This document shows positions 6,072 to 11,972 of a stretch of DNA of 11,972 nt, one piece after another. The stretch lies in NCBI GenBank assembly GCA_020355105.1, contig CP070658.1, positions 437,504 through 449,475 of the forward strand. Reading direction: 5' to 3'. The stretch is from Candidatus Thorarchaeota archaeon. Its GTDB lineage: Archaea; Asgardarchaeota; Thorarchaeia; Thorarchaeales; Thorarchaeaceae. The translations under genes were made by a program, and so were the position numbers. How positions within the stretch are numbered: the stretch's first letter is position 1; every line of letters starts with the position of its first letter. The notes under the pieces are model-generated. The model saw only the letters and a list, made by a program, of their open reading frames with translations. It did no database searches and was not told the origin of the DNA.

Positions 6072-6077
6072 TATAAA
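6072..6077 (+). promoter_or_regulatory. TATA box of the metallo-beta-lactamase gene
   Basis: TATAAA just after the stop of the 5507 gene predicts a start of transcription near 6100, within or just past the hairpin at 6082-6099, and a leader of about 75 bases before ATG 6177. Confidence 0.4.
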
Positions 6078-6081
6078 GGAC

Positions 6082-6112
6082 TTGGGGCTTTGTCCCCAAT
6101 CTCCTTCCTTAT
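6082..6112 (+). terminator. Hairpin terminator after the 5507 gene
   Basis: TTGGGG (6082-6087) pairs with CCCCAA (6094-6099) around a 6-base loop, followed by a pyrimidine-rich tract with TTCCTTATTT. Placed 15 bases after the stop codon, it most likely ends that transcript. Confidence 0.5.
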
Positions 6113-6176
6113 TTCATTCTCAAGCAATCCGGTTTCAAGGTAAGACTGATTACACGGGTCTGACGACGAGTCCCCG

Positions 6177-6938
6177 ATGACAATGAAAGTCACACTTCTG
6201 GGAACTGGAACTTCTTCTCCTGACCCAAACAGGGTCCAATCAGGGATACTTGTGGAAGCAGAGAACAAGACGTTTCTTCTCGATGTAGGCTCCGGCGTGC
6301 TGCATAGATTGATTCAGACTGGCATCGACCTCAAGACACTCGACTCTGTGTTCATCAGCCACTTCCATATTGATCATTGTTCTGACTTCCTTTCATTATG
6401 TCAGAGCCTATGGTTGGCGGGCTACGAAAGGACATTGGAGCTATACGCCCCACTTACTCTGAGAGAGTGGTCAAGAGGGGTGCGTGACATTGCCTTCCCC
6501 TATCTTCGTGAGAAAGTCCTTGTCAAGGAAACTGTGCTTGAAGAGAATCATGTCGTGCAGCTTGGACCAGTACAAGTTTCGACCGCGCCGACAACACATA
6601 GCACGATGGAAACAAGGGCCTTCCGCGTTGAGAGTCGAGGTCGATCCATGGTCTTCTCTTCCGATTCTGCTCCATGCCATGACGTGACTGACCTTGCCAA
6701 AGGCGCAGACGTGTTGGTGCACGAAGTCAACTGGTTGGATGGCCCTCATCCGGAGGGGGTGCATACCAGTCCCATTGAGCTGGCCGAGATAGTGGAGCAG
6801 ACCGAACCGAAGAAGGTAGTGTTGACACACGTTTCCCCGGAAGTTGTGGCGAAAGAAGAGAAGGTCATTACAACGGTTGGCCGCAGGACCAATGCGGAGG
6901 TCGTGCTTGGCAGCGACTTGATGGTGCTCAACATCTGA
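6177..6938 (+). CDS. RNase Z-like metallo-beta-lactamase-fold hydrolase
   Basis: 253 aa. The N-terminus VTLLGTGTSSPDPNR is the RNase Z/arylsulfatase-type opening. Metal ligands are in place: SHFHIDH (61-67) with H62, H64, D66 and H67, then H141 in TTHST, D163 in SSDSAPC, H196 in GVHTSP and H218 in LTHVSPE. The HTS plus LTH pair is the RNase Z signature, giving two zinc ions. RNase Z trims tRNA 3' ends, but this protein is shorter than usual (about 300 aa) and no glycine/proline-rich tRNA-clamping arm is evident, so another phosphodiester or ester substrate is equally possible. The genome's main tRNase Z may be elsewhere. ATG 6183 is a second possible start. It sits between the 5507 gene and the SPFH gene, apparently with its own promoter. 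Confidence 0.82.
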   Translation: MTMKVTLLGTGTSSPDPNRVQSGILVEAENKTFLLDVGSGVLHRLIQTGIDLKTLDSVFISHFHIDHCSDFLSLCQSLWLAGYERTLELYAPLTLREWSRGVRDIAFPYLREKVLVKETVLEENHVVQLGPVQVSTAPTTHSTMETRAFRVESRGRSMVFSSDSAPCHDVTDLAKGADVLVHEVNWLDGPHPEGVHTSPIELAEIVEQTEPKKVVLTHVSPEVVAKEEKVITTVGRRTNAEVVLGSDLMVLNI

Positions 6939-7001
6939 GTTTTCGTAGTTGGAAGGGTCCCCGCAACCTCGAAACCTCACTCTGACACTGCCATGTCAAC
7001 G

Positions 7002-7008
7002 TTTTTAA
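7002..7008 (+). promoter_or_regulatory. TATA box of the SPFH gene
   Basis: TTTTTAA lies only 4 bases before ATG 7012. Archaeal transcription normally begins 22-27 bases after the box centre, about 7030, which is past that ATG. Confidence 0.45.
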
Positions 7009-7011
7009 CAT

Positions 7012-7935
7012 ATGAAGACCCTAGACCAACCAGAACTCGACTATAGGAGAGATTCTGATTTGGCAGACGCTATAGAGTGGACAAATGCCAGCCCAGACGA
7101 TGTCGTCTGGCGATACCCTGATAATAGAGTAAAATGGGGCTCACAGCTGATCGTTATGGAGAACCAGGCCGCAATCTTCTACAGAGACGGCAAGGCACTC
7201 GACACTTTCCTTGCTGGGCGCCACAAACTGACCACAAGCAGCATGCCCGGTTTGGTTGGATGGTTGCAGAAGAAGGTCAAAGGCGATGTCTTCGAAGCCA
7301 CCTGTGTCTTCATCTCGAGAAGCCAATTTCAAGGTAAATTCGGCGGCCGAGGGCAGACAAGTGACTTAGCGCCACTTATGTTCCATGGGAACATGTGGTA
7401 TCGCGTAAAGGAACCGAACATCTTCGTGCAGGACGTTGTAGGAAATCAGAATGCGTTCAGTACCAAGAAGATCAATGATTATCTTCGCTCATTCATGAAC
7501 GAGCGAATCATTGACGAATTCGCCCACTTTGACCTCCAGGCCGTATTCACACAGCTGGACGAAACCTCGCTGAAAGTGAAGACCAAGGTCAGGCAGGCCT
7601 TTGAGAGAATAGGGCTTGAACTGGTTGACCTCAAGTTCGAAGGTATTGATACTACTGAGAAATACCGTGAGAGGCTCTTCTGGCTCAGGACTGGTGGAGT
7701 TACCGGACAGCAAGTAGCTGGAATGGAAACGATGAAGGATGCCGCTGAGTCACTTGGGAAGAGTCCTGGTGCAGGTTTCGGAGCAGGCATGGGCTTCATG
7801 GGTGCGGTGTCCGACCAGATGAAGGGCGGAGAACAGCCCCAGGCAACACCAGCCGGTGCTAAATTCTGTAGTAATTGCGGAACAGCACTGGAAGGAGCGA
7901 AGTTCTGTCCGAATTGTGGACAGAAAGTAGGGTAA
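7012..7935 (+). CDS. SPFH-domain (virion-core-like) protein with C-terminal zinc ribbon
   Basis: 307 aa from ATG 7012. Residues about 20-230 form an SPFH/band-7-type domain: DVVWRYPDNRVKWGSQLIVMENQAAIFYRDGKALDTFLAGRHKLTT in the opening strand region is characteristic of the soluble YdjI-like branch once annotated as virion core protein. A glycine-rich linker follows (about 255-283), then a zinc ribbon with C286, C289, C299 and C302 (KFCSNCG and KFCPNCG). No transmembrane segment is seen, so it is probably cytosolic and membrane-associated. In Bacillus the YdjI relative belongs to the PspA-linked ydjFGHI membrane-stress cluster; a similar membrane scaffold role is inferred here. The TATA position and a Shine-Dalgarno suggest the true start is TTG 7060 (residue 17), giving MADAIEWTNASPDDVVWRYP, close to how I remember relatives beginning. 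A terminator hairpin follows. Confidence 0.85.
   Translation: MKTLDQPELDYRRDSDLADAIEWTNASPDDVVWRYPDNRVKWGSQLIVMENQAAIFYRDGKALDTFLAGRHKLTTSSMPGLVGWLQKKVKGDVFEATCVFISRSQFQGKFGGRGQTSDLAPLMFHGNMWYRVKEPNIFVQDVVGNQNAFSTKKINDYLRSFMNERIIDEFAHFDLQAVFTQLDETSLKVKTKVRQAFERIGLELVDLKFEGIDTTEKYRERLFWLRTGGVTGQQVAGMETMKDAAESLGKSPGAGFGAGMGFMGAVSDQMKGGEQPQATPAGAKFCSNCGTALEGAKFCPNCGQKVG
7045..7051 (+). promoter_or_regulatory. Shine-Dalgarno pointing to a TTG start at 7060
   Basis: AGGAGAG ends 8 bases before TTG 7060, in frame with the SPFH protein. With the TATA box at 7002-7008 the transcript would begin between the ATG at 7012 and this site, so only the TTG start would remain on the message. Confidence 0.5.
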
Positions 7936-7948
7936 TTAGCAAACATTC

Positions 7949-7981
7949 GGGAGGACCGTAAGGTCCCCCCTCAGATATTTT
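7949..7981 (+). terminator. Hairpin terminator after the SPFH gene
   Basis: GGGAGGACC (7949-7957) pairs with GGTCCCCCC (7962-7970) with one A-C mismatch and a GTAA loop, followed by TCAGATATTTT. It lies 13 bases after the stop codon. Confidence 0.6.
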
Positions 7982-8015
7982 CCTTGGAAGCCACCAGCGT
8001 AGCAAGCCAATCCCG

Positions 8016-8021
8016 TTATAT
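8016..8021 (+). promoter_or_regulatory. TATA box of the DNA methyltransferase gene
   Basis: TTATAT predicts a transcript start near 8045, leaving a leader of about 38 bases before GTG 8083. No strong Shine-Dalgarno is seen in that leader. Confidence 0.4.
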
Positions 8022-8082
8022 GTGACAAGTGCAGTTAACACTCAAACACTGGTCATATTGACTCCGTCGTGGCTGGATTGCT

Positions 8083-9990
8083 GTGAACAATGCACACTCG
8101 TCCCACCAACAAGACACTGATTCCACAGGCAAACAGTTCGATTCAGTAGAAACTCCAAGACAATCCAATCGAAAGACCGGCGTATTCTATACCCCGCGGC
8201 CTATTGCTAATGATATTGCATCGCGGACTCTTTCGGCGGCGCTCGAAGACCTAACTGGCCTGAGCCTGCAAAGGCTGAGAAAACCTAGCTTCGACCCCGA
8301 CCAGCGGGCGATTGCTATCCAAGTCCTGAGGACTCTTCGCGTTCTAGATCCTGCTGTGGGGGAAGGCGTCTTCCTGCTCGCTGCAGCAGAATGGCTCGTT
8401 AAGACTCGAAGGGAGCTCGGAGACAAGCGGTCTGAGCGTTCTATGAAACAGGAAACTGTGCGAGATTGTCTCTACGGGGTGGATATCGACAAGCGGGCCT
8501 TGGAAACTTGTGGAAACGTTTTAGGAGAATGGGCAGGGGTTGGTAGCGATGATTCAATCCTCACCCATGTCCGACATGGGAATAGTCTAGTTGGATGGAT
8601 TGAGGTTCCGTCCGGTCTTGGCGACGCTAGGAGAGAAACCCTCGACGACCTGCTTTGGACCTCCCTCAATTCGAAACACCGTCAGCAGACCGGGCAGACG
8701 ACGGTGCCGATGAAGCTATTCCACTGGGACGTCGAGTTTCCTGAAGTGATGCCAACTGTATTCGACGTAGTCTTGGGGAACCCACCATATGGCAATATCC
8801 TCTCCGACATCGAGAGGCATCTGATATCGCAGACGCGCCGATACGATATGAGCACAGGAAGGACAGGGACTTGGAACAGCGCAGCTCTGTTCATCGCTCA
8901 GACTCGGTCTCTGCTGAAAGAGGGAGGGCACCTTGGCTTTCTGATTCCGAATAGCGTTCTACGAACAAGGCAGTTCAAGCGAGCAAGGCAGTTTCTCTTG
9001 AGAGAGATGACGATGTGGCTTGTCATCGATGAGGCAAGCCCGTTTGCCGATGTTACTCTCGAGATGGTCAGCATATTCTGCCGGGCACAGAAGGACTATG
9101 GGAATCACGAAATCACAGTGATATCGAGACGACCAGAGATCGATTGGGAGAGCAAAGTTCCTTGGAAGGTACTTGATTCGAGTGGGGTCTTTCCCCTTTA
9201 CTATGATTCGACCCTCGCTGGTATCATGAAGAAGGCCACGAAAGGCTGGATTTCTGCAAGCAGAGGAAGGGATATTTCAAAGGCTCATGTGAGAAACCGA
9301 AGAACAAAGCGATTTAGCATCCCATATGCAACAAGTGGTCGGAGTGTCAAGCGATATAGACTGGACTCGAAACACCTGATCTATTCCGACATGACTTACA
9401 GGAGTGACCAAGGACTTCTTGATTCCTACAACAACAAGTTCCTGATATCAACAAAGAACTACCCGTATCCTAGATGCGTGATGAAGCCCAAGGGGGTGAT
9501 TCATGGAGGAGGTGCTGTTCGAATCATGCCTCTGAGAGAGGGAGTAGATCTTGAACCACTAGGTTTGATACTGAACTCACGATTGATTCGTTATTTGTGC
9601 TTGAGGTACCTGACGAACTACTCGCAGCTGACTACCTGCCTGAACACTGGAATCATGGAAGAACTGCCACTCCTTTTCCCCAAGAATCCGAAGCCCTTCT
9701 CAGTCCTCTTTAGAGCCCTAGAGATTCTGCACCATGACCCGGACACGGCGAAAGCAGATGCCCTGAACTTCTTGGAGAGAATCTCCGACGCACTCGTATA
9801 CGAGTTGTTTCTCCTTGATTCTGACTCACTTACCTATGCAGTGGAGGAAAGACTGTCTGATGCCAAGGATGAGTTGAACCCACAAGAGCTACACGAGATG
9901 CTCCGTGATGAAGACATTTCACATTTGTCTGACGAAGTCCTGAGTTCACGAATCGTCACGGAGATTGAGGGCTCATATAGAATGCACTAG
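8083..9990 (+). CDS. Solitary N6-adenine DNA methyltransferase (Eco57I/TaqI-like)
   Basis: 635 aa from GTG 8083. The methyltransferase motifs come in gamma order: KTGVFYTP (31-38, motif X), VLDPAVGEGVFLLAA (87-101, motif I, binds S-adenosylmethionine), YGVDIDKRAL (131-140, motif II), FDVVLGNPPYGNIL (227-240, motif IV, catalytic NPPY), and GGHLGFLIPNSVL (281-293). The C-terminal part, about 380-560, has the look of a TaqI-type target recognition domain (PLGLILNSRLIRYL, then LTTCLNTGIMEELPLLFP). It should methylate adenine N6 within a specific DNA site. Type IIG enzymes carry a nuclease domain in front of this, but here only about 30 poorly ordered residues precede motif X, and no endonuclease, specificity or BREX gene is nearby. 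It may be an orphan epigenetic methyltransferase or the remnant of a restriction system. Its stop overlaps that of the convergent kinase gene. Confidence 0.87.
   Translation: MNNAHSSHQQDTDSTGKQFDSVETPRQSNRKTGVFYTPRPIANDIASRTLSAALEDLTGLSLQRLRKPSFDPDQRAIAIQVLRTLRVLDPAVGEGVFLLAAAEWLVKTRRELGDKRSERSMKQETVRDCLYGVDIDKRALETCGNVLGEWAGVGSDDSILTHVRHGNSLVGWIEVPSGLGDARRETLDDLLWTSLNSKHRQQTGQTTVPMKLFHWDVEFPEVMPTVFDVVLGNPPYGNILSDIERHLISQTRRYDMSTGRTGTWNSAALFIAQTRSLLKEGGHLGFLIPNSVLRTRQFKRARQFLLREMTMWLVIDEASPFADVTLEMVSIFCRAQKDYGNHEITVISRRPEIDWESKVPWKVLDSSGVFPLYYDSTLAGIMKKATKGWISASRGRDISKAHVRNRRTKRFSIPYATSGRSVKRYRLDSKHLIYSDMTYRSDQGLLDSYNNKFLISTKNYPYPRCVMKPKGVIHGGGAVRIMPLREGVDLEPLGLILNSRLIRYLCLRYLTNYSQLTTCLNTGIMEELPLLFPKNPKPFSVLFRALEILHHDPDTAKADALNFLERISDALVYELFLLDSDSLTYAVEERLSDAKDELNPQELHEMLRDEDISHLSDEVLSSRIVTEIEGSYRMH
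9987..9990. other. CTAG shared by two convergent stop codons
   Basis: The palindrome CTAG provides TAG for the methyltransferase (9988-9990, plus) and TAG for the adenylate kinase (9989-9987, minus). There is no room for separate terminators between the genes. Confidence 0.85.
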
Positions 9991-10655
9991 ATGTCGAGGT
10001 CCTCATCCATTCCGTCAAGTTGCACGAAATCTGCGAGGCGGCCCTCTTCCTCAAGTTGTGTCATCCAATCAATGTGTGTTGCTTTGGTGTTCCCTCCGAT
10101 AGCCCTCTGTAGAATGTCTGCGACTTCTGATAATGACAACTCCGTCGTGTCAATGTCTGTTACTTCGTCATCTCCAAAAGATTCATGCGCATCAAGCTGG
10201 CACACACCTAGCACTTCGGCTTCAACATTTTCCCGAACCTTCTCAATGGTCCAGCCGCGACGCATCAGACGATGTTGCAGAACCTCAGGGTGGGTTCTGA
10301 GTACAAACACATGGCTGACCACAGAATACGGTACTAGGTCAATGTAGTGACCCTCAACAATAGCCTCTTTGTCGACCTCTCGGATTTTGCCCTCAATAGC
10401 ACTCACAAGACAGTCTTCATCCACCACGCTCGTGTCACGTTCATCATCATGTGATGATATACAGCCAGCATCTTCAGCCAACTCCCCCAGGGAAATCACT
10501 TGAAGTTCAAGCCGTTCTCCTAGGATCTTTGCGACCTCTGTCTTCCCTGTGCCAGGAGTACCTCCGATAAGAATCACAGACATGCCGCCGTTGTCGAGCG
10601 TTGGTCTTATGGACCTACCGATAGAAACTAAGAACGAAACTGCCTGACGGAGCAT
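9987..10655 (-). CDS. AK6/Fap7-type adenylate kinase
   Basis: 222 aa from ATG 10655; 198 aa from ATG 10583 (residue 25), where family similarity begins. MSVILIGGTPGTGKTEVAK holds the P-loop (31-39). IVEGHYIDLVP follows as the Walker B-like/substrate region, and VFVLRTHPEVLQHRLMRRGW with ENVEAEVLGV is the typical lid and following helix of archaeal and eukaryotic AK6. The C-terminus ends IDWMTQLEEEGRLADF, matching the family's DW...G.L..F ending. The protein converts ATP and AMP to two ADP and, by homology to yeast Fap7, may help small-subunit ribosome maturation with ribosomal protein uS11. A TATA box at 10684-10691 is 33 bases before ATG 10655, which supports a leaderless long form; conservation supports the short one. 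It shares the four bases CTAG with the stop of the methyltransferase gene. Confidence 0.88.
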   Translation of the reverse strand: MLRQAVSFLVSIGRSIRPTLDNGGMSVILIGGTPGTGKTEVAKILGERLELQVISLGELAEDAGCISSHDDERDTSVVDEDCLVSAIEGKIREVDKEAIVEGHYIDLVPYSVVSHVFVLRTHPEVLQHRLMRRGWTIEKVRENVEAEVLGVCQLDAHESFGDDEVTDIDTTELSLSEVADILQRAIGGNTKATHIDWMTQLEEEGRLADFVQLDGMDEDLDI

Positions 10656-10683
10656 GCATCTATCAGATAGTCAGAAGGCTGCG

Positions 10684-10691
10684 CTTATAAG
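10684..10691. promoter_or_regulatory. Palindromic TATA box shared by divergent genes
   Basis: CTTATAAG is a perfect palindrome between the adenylate kinase (minus, ATG 10655) and the HhH protein (plus, ATG 10737). Read leftwards it predicts a start near 10661, almost leaderless. Read rightwards it predicts a start near 10715, leaving space for the AGGAG at 10725-10729. No other good box is seen in the 81-base gap. Confidence 0.5.
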
Positions 10692-10736
10692 CCGATAACA
10701 TTCTGTAGTAGACAGCAAGCGACTAGGAGCAGAACA

Positions 10737-11492
10737 ATGTCAGAAGAACCACCAAGCCCAGGTGTCAGACGACTTCCACTGGTAGTTTCTTTGATACTAG
10801 TCGTAGTGGCGGTCGTGTCATGGTGGATCAACACTGTTCTGGCAATGATTCTTATCGTATCGGCGCTGTTCGTGTTTGTAGTCGGAGCATGCACTGGACC
10901 TCTCGAACAGGTGCAAGTACAGACGTACGAAAGACGGCGGCGGATATACCGAGAATGGGACAGCATCCCGGTAGAGAAACTTGACCTGCTGGAGGAACAG
11001 ATGAGAGAGTCGCTGAAACAGTTCTCAACCGAAACTGAGGACGAAGGATTCGAGATACCCGTAGACGAGGTCGGGAGTGAAACAGTAGGACTAGTTCACG
11101 ATATACCCGTTGAGGTTGTGGACGGAATAGGCAAGTCCTTTGGGAAGAAGCTTCGAGCCGCAGAGATTTCAGCACTAGACGAGCTGGCGGCTGCGGATGC
11201 AGCGCTGATAGCTAAGGTATGCTCGATCAAGAAGAAGGAAGCGAAAGCGTGGATTGCTGACGCAAAGGCAATCGTTGAAGGAGCAGGTGTGACGAGCATT
11301 CTGGAATTGGCAATGTCAGACCCGGAGGAACTCCTCCAGAAGGTGGAGAATGCGCTAGAGGAAGGTCTCTTCGAGGTTCCGAAGGGCCACGATTTCACAA
11401 TGTGGGCCGCACGTCATTGGATTGCAGCCGCTAACGAACACATAATGCTGACGCCCGAGGACATCAAGAAATGGTCAGAAGACAAGTCGTAA
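10737..11492 (+). CDS. Membrane-anchored helix-hairpin-helix protein
   Basis: 251 aa; ATG 10737 has AGGAG (10725-10729) 7 bases upstream. Two hydrophobic helices (about 13-30 and 33-53) follow a short N-terminus, so most of the protein is probably on the cytosolic side. A charged, partly coiled region (58-105) leads to a helix-hairpin-helix segment at about 124-182: PVEVVDGIGKSFGKKLRAAEISALDELAAADAALIA with KKKEAKAWIADAKAIV, very like DUF4332/Rad51-N-type HhH repeats. A further helical repeat follows at about 185-225. Such HhH units bind DNA backbone or proteins without base specificity. A membrane anchor on one suggests tethering DNA or another complex to the membrane; this is inference. It is divergent from the AK6 gene through a common TATA box. 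The exact family is not recognised. Confidence 0.75.
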   Translation: MSEEPPSPGVRRLPLVVSLILVVVAVVSWWINTVLAMILIVSALFVFVVGACTGPLEQVQVQTYERRRRIYREWDSIPVEKLDLLEEQMRESLKQFSTETEDEGFEIPVDEVGSETVGLVHDIPVEVVDGIGKSFGKKLRAAEISALDELAAADAALIAKVCSIKKKEAKAWIADAKAIVEGAGVTSILELAMSDPEELLQKVENALEEGLFEVPKGHDFTMWAARHWIAAANEHIMLTPEDIKKWSEDKS

Positions 11493-11525
11493 ATTGTCCT
11501 CATTCACCACGGTTGCGGCACAAGC

Positions 11526-11533
11526 CATAAAAG
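11526..11533 (+). promoter_or_regulatory. TATA box of the acetyltransferase gene
   Basis: CATAAAAG predicts a transcript start near 11555, about 28 bases before ATG 11584. A GTGA (11572-11575) 8 bases before the ATG can serve as ribosome binding site. Confidence 0.5.
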
Positions 11534-11543
11534 ACGACCAAAG

Positions 11544-11556
11544 TTCTGTCACAGAA
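11544..11556. promoter_or_regulatory. Palindrome at the predicted transcription start
   Basis: TTCTGT (11544-11549) and ACAGAA (11551-11556) are perfect 6-bp inverted arms around one C. They cover the expected start site of the acetyltransferase gene, a usual place for an archaeal repressor site. Candidate only. Confidence 0.3.
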
Positions 11557-11583
11557 TCACCCCGAAGTGAAGTGACGAGCTTC

Positions 11584-11972
11584 ATGACTGTTGACTACAC
11601 AATAAGACTGTTTGAGAAAGAAGACATAGACACAGTCGTCGAGATAAACCAGCTGACCCTTCCCGAGAACTACCCAAGCTCATTCTTCATGGGCCTTCAC
11701 AACCATGCTCCCAAGGCGTTCTTAGTGGCAGTGATTGAGTCCAAGGTAATTGGCTACATAATGTGCAGAATAGAGAGGGGCATCTCCAGCTTCCGGAGAC
11801 CCTATCCTGTAAAGAGAGGGCATATTGTATCCGTGGCGGTCCTTAGGGAATGTCGCCGACATGGGATCGGCACACACCTGATCCGGAAGGGAATGGAGGC
11901 CATGGAGAGATATGGAGCCTCCGAGTTCTTCCTCGAGGTAAGAAAGAGCAACACACCAGCCGTGTGTACATA
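11584..11972 (+). CDS. GNAT acetyltransferase of the archaeal ARD1/RimI N-terminal type, 5' part
   Basis: 129 complete codons from ATG 11584; the gene is cut by the window end with no stop. The N-terminus YTIRLFEKEDIDTVVEINQLTLPENYPSSFF has the LPExYP substrate-loop motif of archaeal Naa10/RimI, with E28 as the likely catalytic residue. FLVAVIESKVIGYIMCRIE is the central beta-strand region, GHIVSVAV (79-86) the acetyl-CoA-binding strand, and RRHGIG (91-96) the R/Q-x-x-G-x-G pyrophosphate loop, followed by LEVRKSNTPAV (117-127). The last bases TA fit the tyrosine usually found four residues after that alanine. The enzyme moves an acetyl group from acetyl-CoA to protein N-termini. It is not overlapped with the HhH gene (91-base gap) and has its own TATA box. 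Confidence 0.88.
   Translation, partial: MTVDYTIRLFEKEDIDTVVEINQLTLPENYPSSFFMGLHNHAPKAFLVAVIESKVIGYIMCRIERGISSFRRPYPVKRGHIVSVAVLRECRRHGIGTHLIRKGMEAMERYGASEFFLEVRKSNTPAVCT

Noticed and set aside
6471..6980. Minus-strand 169-aa frame opposite the metallo-beta-lactamase gene
   Set aside because: Antisense shadow of a gene with intact metal-binding motifs.
7479..7946. Minus-strand 155-aa frame opposite the SPFH gene
   Set aside because: Its cysteine pairs are reverse-complement reflections of the zinc-ribbon region; no start signal or domain.
8083..9990. BREX PglX or type IIG restriction-modification enzyme
   Set aside because: The protein is about half the usual PglX length, has no nuclease domain, and none of the other BREX or restriction genes are in the window.
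10616..10659. 14-codon minus-strand upstream ORF at the adenylate kinase start
   Set aside because: Starts 4 bases before the gene's ATG in another frame; no evidence that it is translated.
1..11972. CRISPR arrays, tRNA or rRNA genes, insertion sequences, attachment sites
   Set aside because: I looked for regular spaced repeats, cloverleaf-like segments, transposase motifs and terminal inverted repeats and saw none that hold up.

Overview
Most of this window (about 1100 to 11972) reads as chromosome of an archaeon. Upstream sequences are TATA-like boxes 25-35 bases before starts, several starts look leaderless or nearly so, and the gene set includes an AK6/Fap7-type adenylate kinase, a creatininase/ArfB-fold hydrolase and an ARD1/RimI-type N-terminal acetyltransferase. 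Two-component and SPFH genes of bacterial flavour in a genome of medium GC are compatible with an Asgard (for example Thorarchaeota-like) archaeon, but that placement is inference.

The left end does not fit. Positions 1-498 (minus strand) encode the N-terminus of a TolC-family outer-membrane efflux lipoprotein with a strong Shine-Dalgarno, which is a Gram-negative bacterial gene. It is followed by bacterial-style intergenic DNA: an ACGAAG inverted repeat, an intrinsic terminator and 8-bp tandem units. Next to it lies an ORF (777-1541, minus) whose N-terminal half is an extended SDR/NAD-dependent epimerase. That half breaks off inside the catalytic YxxxK motif and continues as an unrelated domain. 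Two junctions, near 1094 and near 790, therefore suggest an assembly chimera or a recombination/transfer scar.

From 1694 rightwards the layout is ordinary: a MarR regulator (divergent from the SDR), a 760-aa multi-TM/GAF histidine kinase without a response regulator beside it, and a convergent creatininase-family hydrolase. After a divergent promoter region come three plus-strand genes: a charged helical protein of unknown function, an RNase Z-like metallo-beta-lactamase-fold hydrolase and an SPFH-domain protein with a C-terminal zinc ribbon. The first and third may work together.

The right part holds a solitary Eco57I/TaqI-like adenine-N6 DNA methyltransferase and a convergent AK6-type adenylate kinase whose stop codon shares a CTAG with the methyltransferase stop. 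Then comes a membrane-anchored helix-hairpin-helix protein, divergent from the kinase across one palindromic TATA box, and the 5' part of an acetyltransferase cut by the window end. I found no CRISPR array, tRNA, rRNA, insertion sequence or multi-gene defence system. The nearest things to an undescribed system are the SPFH/zinc-ribbon neighbourhood and the membrane-bound HhH protein.
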